Below are positions 1 through 4,349 of a DNA stretch of 5,522 nt, in pieces. Under the pieces are notes generated by a model that was not told where the DNA came from, did not search any database, and saw only the letters and a list, made by a program, of their open reading frames with translations. This DNA is from Methanomassiliicoccales archaeon. Lineage in GTDB: Archaea > Thermoplasmatota > Thermoplasmata > SG8-5. The position numbers and the translations under genes are program-made. Location: positions 1-5,522 of the forward strand of contig DAOVXH010000133.1 in NCBI GenBank assembly GCA_030636255.1, written 5' to 3'. Each line of letters opens with the position of its first letter. Within the stretch, counting starts at the first letter, position 1.

Positions 1-1
1 C

Positions 2-607
2 AGGCCATTGCCAGGAAAGGTTCTGGCACCTGAACATCAGGCCCAGATAACGAAGCTCATTGAAGCTGCTGACACTGTGCTTATAGGTCCCGGTCTGGGA
101 AGGGAGCCTGAAACAATTGAGGCAGTGAGGAAATTAATAGCATGCATTGACAAACCCCTGGTTGTGGATGCTGACGGTCTTTTTGCCATGTCTGGCCAGG
201 AGACCTTCAATGTTCCGGTTGTGCTAACGCCCCATTCAAGGGAATTTGGCAGGCTGGGAGGTTCCCAGGAGCTTGATGAAGCATCAGTCTATAATCTGGC
301 AGGCAAGCTCAATGCCACTGTGATTCTGAAAGGGCCTGTTGACATAATCTCAGACGGCCAACACATAAAAAAGAATAATGCTGGCAACCCAGGAATGACT
401 GTTGGCGGTACTGGTGATGTTCTGGCAGGTATTGTAGGTTGTTTTCTGGCCAAGGGGGTGAAGCCCTTTGAAGCCGCAAGAATGGGTGCATTTTTATCCG
501 GCTCATCTGGAGACCATGCATTCCAGCGGGTTGGTTGGTCAATGACCGCAACTGATGTTGTGGCTTGTATTCCTGCTATATTAAGTCGGCATCTTAGTAG
601 GTTATGA
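2..607 (+). CDS. nnrD: NAD(P)H-hydrate dehydratase, C-terminal part (5' end outside window)
   Basis: This enzyme dehydrates NADHX/NADPHX, the hydrated and damaged forms of NAD(P)H, back to the working cofactor, using a nucleotide cofactor (ADP in most prokaryotes); it is cytoplasmic metabolite repair. The reading frame is open to the left edge, so the start is missing; a TTG at position 8 is only an in-frame codon, not a credible start. Counting from that codon, the ribokinase-like fold signatures appear in order: IGPGLGR at 26-32, PLVVDADGL at 50-58, LTPHSREFGRL at 73-83, LKGPVDIISDG at 107-117, and the family's signature GNPGMTVGGTGDVLAGIVG at 126-144, with Asp137 in the catalytic GGTGD position. 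The C-terminus is intact and ends in the usual helical region. In many archaea and bacteria this domain is fused behind an NAD(P)HX epimerase (NnrE) domain; whether that is so here lies outside the window. The gene overlaps the convergent DUF2797 gene by 14 bp. Confidence 0.93.
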   Translation, partial: RPLPGKVLAPEHQAQITKLIEAADTVLIGPGLGREPETIEAVRKLIACIDKPLVVDADGLFAMSGQETFNVPVVLTPHSREFGRLGGSQELDEASVYNLAGKLNATVILKGPVDIISDGQHIKKNNAGNPGMTVGGTGDVLAGIVGCFLAKGVKPFEAARMGAFLSGSSGDHAFQRVGWSMTATDVVACIPAILSRHLSRL

Positions 608-1385
608 ATCTTCCAGGCACCTTCTGCAAATTAATTGCCTTCAGACCGCCATTTTGATAAATCAGAAATTTGCCTTTTATCCCTATAACCTTGCCTTTAT
701 GCCGTCCTTCTATTCTTGTAGGTTTTGGCATGCTGGTCAATGGTGTTTTCAATGGATATTCATCCAGCATTTTTAGTGGTTCAGGGTGCAGCCCGATTTT
801 CTCCACCTCATCAACGATTTCAGCATATCTAGCCTCAATATTTTCTATTGGCAGTTCACCAGTCATGCAGAACAGGCTTTCAAGTTCGCGAATCATCTGT
901 CTCAATGATAATTTTTCGGAAAGCGAGCCTTCCAACTTCCTGGCACTGGCCCGCCCGTCTACCTTGGCCAGAACAGAAAATGCATCGCATCCCTGTTCAA
1001 TCATGCGCTGATTTATACGTCTGGACGTGGTCATACCAACCTTGGCAATCTCTCCGTGGAATGCCAGGTAAACAGCATGCTCCTGTTGGCAGAATCTACT
1101 GGCACAAAGTTCTCCGTCACATCTGGGCTCGAAGGTGCAGCTCAAATCCGGCAAAAATGAGCTTGCACAATCCTGGCAAATATTTCCCTGGGTTACTTTA
1201 TTGCCCTCTGGACAAGGTTTATATTTCCCATCCTGCCAATTTCCCACACAGTTTGAATGATGCGAGATGTTAATGTCTAATTTACCAAGGTCCAGTTCTT
1301 TCATATCTGTGCTTGCTTTTTGGTAATAATAAAGATGTGGTACGAAGCCCTGCCAGTCGAATGAAACCATATGATATTCTGCCAT
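594..1385 (-). CDS. DUF2797 family protein, Cys-rich with GIY-YIG-like core
   Basis: This conserved protein is of unknown function and matches, by recall, the DUF2797 family of archaea and actinobacteria. Numbering is from the TTG at 1388, one codon before the chosen ATG. Residues 10-22 resemble the family's N-terminal strand region. A cysteine cluster follows: CVG at 47, CP at 59, CQDC at 71-74, then Cys84, Cys90, Cys95, Cys100 and His104, which suggests one or two bound zinc ions. Immediately after come VYLAF (106-110) and KVGMT (116-120), then Arg128, EQGC (131-134) and ARKLE (149-153). This spacing resembles the GIY-YIG nuclease fold (two short strand motifs, then Arg, then Glu), but that link is inference. 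The C-terminal third (about 195-264) carries GKVIGIKGKFLIY, likely a small beta domain. The ATG at 1385 is preferred because a TATA-like box is centred 27 bp upstream and there is no Shine-Dalgarno, so the mRNA is probably leaderless. It is transcribed separately from the operon upstream. Confidence 0.8.
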   Translation of the reverse strand: MAEYHMVSFDWQGFVPHLYYYQKASTDMKELDLGKLDINISHHSNCVGNWQDGKYKPCPEGNKVTQGNICQDCASSFLPDLSCTFEPRCDGELCASRFCQQEHAVYLAFHGEIAKVGMTTSRRINQRMIEQGCDAFSVLAKVDGRASARKLEGSLSEKLSLRQMIRELESLFCMTGELPIENIEARYAEIVDEVEKIGLHPEPLKMLDEYPLKTPLTSMPKPTRIEGRHKGKVIGIKGKFLIYQNGGLKAINLQKVPGRFITY

Positions 1386-1408
1386 CAATTACAATTAAGT
1401 TAAGATAG

Positions 1409-1416
1409 TATATAAC
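1409..1416 (-). promoter_or_regulatory. TATA-like box for leaderless DUF2797 transcript
   Basis: On the minus strand this reads GTTATATA, centred about 27 bp upstream of the ATG at 1385. Archaeal TATA boxes usually sit 25-27 bp before the transcription start, so transcription would begin at or within a base or two of the A of the ATG. No Shine-Dalgarno is visible upstream of that ATG, which agrees with a leaderless message. The 53-bp gap to the previous gene (1389-1441) holds this box plus a T-rich minus-strand stretch around 1420-1428 that may end the upstream transcript; nothing else is seen in it. Confidence 0.5.
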
Positions 1417-1441
1417 AAGATAAAAGAGGTTACCGAGAGTA

Positions 1442-1999
1442 TTATTCCCAAGTCAATTCAAATTCACAGTAATCGTCACCCTTGGCATTGCAGGCAGTTT
1501 GTTCCACCTTGCCTTTGAGTTTGCATATTTCCATCATGCCAGTAAGGCTTCCTTTGAAGTAAAGGCATTTCTCAGGGGCCGCTGGAAATCCATAATACTG
1601 GAGCACCAATTTCTTTTCTTCATCGACAACTGCTTTCACGCCTCCAAAATCATATACTGCATGCCAATTGTCAATGGCACTTTTCATGAACTCTTTAATA
1701 TCCGGTGTCCTGGCCAGGTAGCTGAGATGGCCAAGATTCTTGATATTCCAGTATCCTATCTCGTATATCTTGGACAAATCACCTGTGCCAACAGATTTAT
1801 CCGCAACTCTCAGCAGTTTCAGATAAATATCATAATCATACCACTCTTTTTCAATGTAAGTTTGTTCATTAATCTTCTGGTGACCTGGCAGACCATGCCA
1901 TTCCTCAAGAAATTTTCTTACTCCAAGAATGCCACGCTTCCATTTAACGAACTTGAAAACATTTACTAGATGAACTCCCTTGACGTGCCTCTCTTCCAT
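1442..1999 (-). CDS. DUF2378/V4R-like putative sensor protein
   Basis: This 185-residue soluble protein has no transmembrane segment or signal peptide. The N-terminus (VKGVHLVNVFKFVKWKRG, residues 6-23) resembles the opening helix of the DUF2378/TIGR02265 family and related heme-NO-binding-like domains. The centre has KEWYDYDIYLKLLRVAD (51-67), GTGDLSKIYEIGYW (71-84) and an aromatic helix around NWHAVYDFGG (111-120). The C-terminus (GSLTGMMEICKLKGKV, then ACNAKGDDYCEF at 169-180) closely resembles the V4R (4-vinyl reductase) small-molecule-binding domain ending, where a GxxxGxxE helix is followed by CxAxGDxxCxF. I infer a small ligand-binding or sensory role; the ligand cannot be told from sequence. 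The start ATG lies 4 bp after the stop of the coiled-coil gene, with a weak AGGT Shine-Dalgarno inside the end of that gene, so translation is probably coupled and the two proteins are likely made together. Pfam-level assignment is from recall, hence moderate confidence in the family name; the ORF itself is secure. Confidence 0.65.
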   Translation of the reverse strand: MEERHVKGVHLVNVFKFVKWKRGILGVRKFLEEWHGLPGHQKINEQTYIEKEWYDYDIYLKLLRVADKSVGTGDLSKIYEIGYWNIKNLGHLSYLARTPDIKEFMKSAIDNWHAVYDFGGVKAVVDEEKKLVLQYYGFPAAPEKCLYFKGSLTGMMEICKLKGKVEQTACNAKGDDYCEFELTWE

Positions 2000-2003
2000 G
2001 TGA

Positions 2004-4142
2004 TTACCTAGCTGCTTCCTTTTTACTTATTCCCTGTTCGCGGCTGAACAGTTCGTTCTCCTTCTGGATGAGCATTAGTTCTACTTCATCAACTTCACGT
2101 TTTCTTAGTAGTGTCTGATCTTCCAGGTTCTTGATTTCCATTAATCTAATCTTCAATTTGTCCTTGCGTTCATCAAGTTCTCTTTCTGAGCTGCGTATGG
2201 CACCTTCCTTGCTACTTAGATCATTGTTCTTGACTGCCATCTCGGTCTCCTTTGCCTCAAGACGTTTTTTCCAGGCATCTTGCCTCTCTTCCCTGTCTGC
2301 CAAATCGGTTTCCTGTTCGTCCAGGGTTCCCTTGCGGGTATCCATCTCTGTATCCATCTCCTCTATCTCGGTTGCTCTTTTTTGGATTTCTTCTTCTCTT
2401 CCAACTAAATCTTCCTGTGTCTTTTCAATTTCCTGCTGCGCGGCAGTTATTTCGCGATTTCTGGCATCAATCTCCCTGTCCCTTGCATCCAGTTCACGGC
2501 GCTTGTCGTCAAGCTCGGAGTTTTGTTTTCTGAGGTCCATTCTTCTCTGGCTAAGTTCTTCCTCTGCAGCGTCCAGTTCTTCAGATTTTTCTTTTATCTT
2601 TCGGTCGAACTCACGCATCTCCAACCATTTTTCTCTGGTCTCATTTTCCCTGGTAACTATATCAGATTCCTTTTCCTCAAGGGTACTGTTACGTTCTTCC
2701 AGTTCTACTTCTCTGGATTCAATTTTCTCGATTCTATCATTGATGGTACTTTCCCTTTCTGAGACCTCAGAGTCACGGGCATCCAGTTCATTGCTTACCT
2801 GGGCCAGTTTATCCTCTCTCTCGGTAATGCTGGTCTCTATCTGCTTCAGCTGTTGCTCCTTTGCCTCCAGATTATCCTTTTTGTCCTGAAGAATATTAAG
2901 CTCGGTTTGAAATTCAAATTGCTTGTCTTGAAGCTGTTTTTCCCTGGTATCCAGTGCGGTTTTGCTCCGGGTGATTTGATGCTTTTCAGACTCTATATCT
3001 GCTTCCATATCTTCCAGTTGCTTCTTCTTGTCTCCGAAAATCTTTCTTGAGGCAAGGAAACCAGCCTTCTCAGGTTCTGCCTGTGGCTGTGGTTCATGAA
3101 CTGGTTCCGGTTCTGGCTCAGGTTCTTCTTCATATTCAACAAGGTCCTCCAGTGCCAAAATTTCTGGCGGGAGTATATCATCAATTTCTAAATCTAATTC
3201 TTCCTCTAGCTCATCCTCAGTAGTATCTGCATCAAGAACCTCGGTGCTCAATTCTATCTCTTCCTCCGAGATGTCCTGGTCAAATGCTTCTTCAACTGGT
3301 GGTTCTGGCCTGGGTATTGGAGCTGGCTCAGGTTGGGGTTCGGCTGCTATATCCGAATCCGGAGCTACAAGCCCCAGCTTTATTTTGATTGTATTTTCCT
3401 GTTCCTTGTATTTTCTAAGGGAAATTTGTTCCTTCTTGAGCTGCTTGTCTAGGCCCTTCATTTCTTTTTTGAGCTGTTTTTCAGCATTCTTTTTATTGTC
3501 TCCAACAAGTGGTTTCCATACTGGCTTTTCCGGTTCTGGCTCCGGTTCCTCGTCAAGGACTAGCAGGTTCTCAAGGTCACCATTCTCATAAATTTCAACA
3601 ACTTCCTCCTGGTCTTCAGGAGGTGTTTCTTCAATAATTTCTTCCACTGGCTCTTCTGCCACTGAAACAGTTGTATCTTCGAATTCATCCGTGTCCACCA
3701 ATTCATCCTCAACTATTTCAGGTTCAGGAATTTCTTCCTCTGGCAATTCTTCGTCTTCCTGAATTTCTGGAACCACTTCATCAATGATTTCCTCTGGGTC
3801 TGGCATCTCATGGTCCAGGTCCATTTCCGATTCAACCATTTCATCAACTGCCTCTGTCTCCTCATCTGGCTTGGACAATGTACCGCCGCAGGTTCCGCAT
3901 TCTAAGGATCCGGGAGGTGACAGATTCCCGCAAATATCACACTCTACTGAATCAGCAGGTAATTCATCAATAATTTCTTCTTCATCCTTAATATCTGGCT
4001 CTTCAATCTCTTTCTTGTCTTTTTTCCTTCCAAAAAAGCCGCCTTTCTCCTCTTCAGCCAGGGAACCAGTCATGCCTATGCCTTCATCAAAACTTGCGTC
4101 TGGTTCATCGTCCTTTTTTTTCTTTTTCTTGAAGAGAGCCAT
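2004..4142 (-). CDS. zinc-ribbon, acidic-linker, long coiled-coil protein
   Basis: This 712-residue protein of unknown function has a clear modular build. Residues 1-10 include six consecutive lysines, and 39-44 is a second basic patch. A zinc ribbon follows with Cys68, Cys71, Cys82 and Cys85 (CxxC-x10-CxxC). Residues 90-200 are strongly acidic and low-complexity, ending in EPEPEPE (199-205). A short basic helix of about 216-255 is predicted to form a coiled coil. Residues 265-360 are again acidic and proline-rich, with EPEPEPEP around 340-347. From about 372 to the C-terminus runs an almost unbroken heptad-type coiled coil of about 340 residues, rich in motifs such as LDARDREID and LEEKESDI, without prolines. 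No membrane segment and no ATPase motifs are present, so it is not a complete SMC/Rad50 protein. A structural or scaffold role is inferred. Its own promoter lies in the 207-bp gap upstream; the start ATG follows a purine-rich GGGGTAGG. The downstream DUF2378/V4R-like gene begins 4 bp after its stop. Coiled-coil bias makes distant homology hits unreliable. Confidence 0.85.
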   Translation of the reverse strand: MALFKKKKKKDDEPDASFDEGIGMTGSLAEEEKGGFFGRKKDKKEIEEPDIKDEEEIIDELPADSVECDICGNLSPPGSLECGTCGGTLSKPDEETEAVDEMVESEMDLDHEMPDPEEIIDEVVPEIQEDEELPEEEIPEPEIVEDELVDTDEFEDTTVSVAEEPVEEIIEETPPEDQEEVVEIYENGDLENLLVLDEEPEPEPEKPVWKPLVGDNKKNAEKQLKKEMKGLDKQLKKEQISLRKYKEQENTIKIKLGLVAPDSDIAAEPQPEPAPIPRPEPPVEEAFDQDISEEEIELSTEVLDADTTEDELEEELDLEIDDILPPEILALEDLVEYEEEPEPEPEPVHEPQPQAEPEKAGFLASRKIFGDKKKQLEDMEADIESEKHQITRSKTALDTREKQLQDKQFEFQTELNILQDKKDNLEAKEQQLKQIETSITEREDKLAQVSNELDARDSEVSERESTINDRIEKIESREVELEERNSTLEEKESDIVTRENETREKWLEMREFDRKIKEKSEELDAAEEELSQRRMDLRKQNSELDDKRRELDARDREIDARNREITAAQQEIEKTQEDLVGREEEIQKRATEIEEMDTEMDTRKGTLDEQETDLADREERQDAWKKRLEAKETEMAVKNNDLSSKEGAIRSSERELDERKDKLKIRLMEIKNLEDQTLLRKREVDEVELMLIQKENELFSREQGISKKEAAR

Positions 4143-4155
4143 CTTCCTACCCCTA

Positions 4156-4184
4156 TAAACTATCAGGCGGCACCTGAATGTTTA
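4156..4184 (-). promoter_or_regulatory. 5' leader hairpin (copy A) ahead of the coiled-coil gene
   Basis: The arms TAAAC-TA-TCAGG and CCTGA-AT-GTTTA (plus strand) can pair over 10 of 12 positions around a 5-base loop. If transcription starts near 4203 or 4186, this hairpin lies in the untranslated leader, about 13 bases before the ATG at 4142 and next to the purine-rich ribosome-binding region. It could affect translation start or mRNA stability. It resembles a second inverted repeat at 4241-4271. Confidence 0.45.
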
Positions 4185-4194
4185 CCACAGTCAA

Positions 4195-4227
4195 AACTGC
4201 TATGAACGATATATAGTTCATACAGTT
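4195..4227. promoter_or_regulatory. operator-like palindrome over the promoter
   Basis: AACTG-C-TATGAAC at 4195-4207 is matched by GTTCATA-CAGTT at 4216-4227, with an 8-bp AT-rich centre. All 12 arm positions pair, with a single unpaired C at 4200. It lies between the best TATA box (4226-4232) and the coiled-coil gene, and covers the predicted transcription start. This is a common place for a repressor site in archaea. The size and symmetry fit a dimeric winged-helix regulator; the regulator is not known. Confidence 0.45.
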
Positions 4228-4239
4228 ATATAGTTTTTG
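4226..4239 (-). promoter_or_regulatory. BRE/TATA promoter of the coiled-coil operon
   Basis: On the minus strand this reads CAAAAACTATATAA: an A-rich BRE-like stretch followed directly by TATATAA centred near 4229. A start about 26 bp downstream would fall near 4203, giving a leader of roughly 60 bases to the ATG at 4142. A second TATA-like run at 4209-4215 could serve instead, with a start near 4186. This promoter would drive the coiled-coil gene and the DUF2378/V4R-like gene as one transcript. Confidence 0.5.
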
Positions 4240-4240
4240 T

Positions 4241-4271
4241 AAACCAATCAGGCCTTTGGCCTGAATGATTT
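4241..4271. repeat. inverted repeat (copy B) upstream of the promoter
   Basis: The core is TCAGGCC-TTT-GGCCTGA (4248-4264), a perfect 7-bp stem with a 3-base loop. Outer bases extend it to 12 of 14 paired positions. Its shape and sequence (ATCAGGC, then CCTGAATG) match copy A at 4156-4184. It lies just upstream of the TATA box, so it could be a second binding site for a regulator, or a 3' hairpin of the upstream gene's mRNA. A minor 5-bp hairpin (ATGAT/ATCAT, 4265-4278) overlaps its edge. Confidence 0.5.
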
Positions 4272-4288
4272 TTATCATGATCCGTACA

Positions 4289-4322
4289 CTCAAAATATCT
4301 GGCTCAATAAGCCAGATTTGAG
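4289..4322 (-). terminator. strong 3' hairpin after the DUF835-TPR gene
   Basis: The minus-strand transcript can form CUCAAA-UCUGGCU, loop UAUUG, AGCCAGA, a 3-base UAU bulge, then UUUGAG: 13 base pairs in all. It lies about 30 bases after the stop codon of the DUF835-TPR gene and ends with a short U-rich run, which suits a terminator or a 3'-end stabiliser. The U-tract is weak, so the terminator role is only a suggestion; the hairpin itself is plain in the sequence. Confidence 0.5.
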
Positions 4323-4349
4323 ATATGCCATTGGTGCGTGCACGGAGGT

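Noticed and set aside
670..1273. Two plus-strand open frames opposite the DUF2797 gene
   Set aside because: They lack any recognisable motif and lie wholly over a minus-strand gene with a conserved Cys cluster and family pattern.
1499..1969. Plus-strand open frame opposite the DUF2378/V4R-like gene
   Set aside because: No domain and no promoter are seen; the minus-strand frame has the CxAxGDxxCxF motif and an operon position.
2131..2889. Long plus-strand open frame, Ser/Leu-rich, opposite the coiled coil
   Set aside because: It is the antisense of the Glu/Arg/Lys-rich coiled-coil codons, which naturally gives Ser- and Leu-rich frames without stops. The minus-strand protein has clear domains and the plus frame has none.
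2004..4142. Coiled-coil gene as an SMC or Rad50 ATPase
   Set aside because: There is no Walker A, Walker B or ABC signature and no hinge; the resemblance is only heptad composition.
4143..4349. Small protein genes or a tRNA in the 207-bp gap
   Set aside because: The only ATG frames are about 15 codons or shorter, and no cloverleaf or T-loop GGTTCRA pattern was found.
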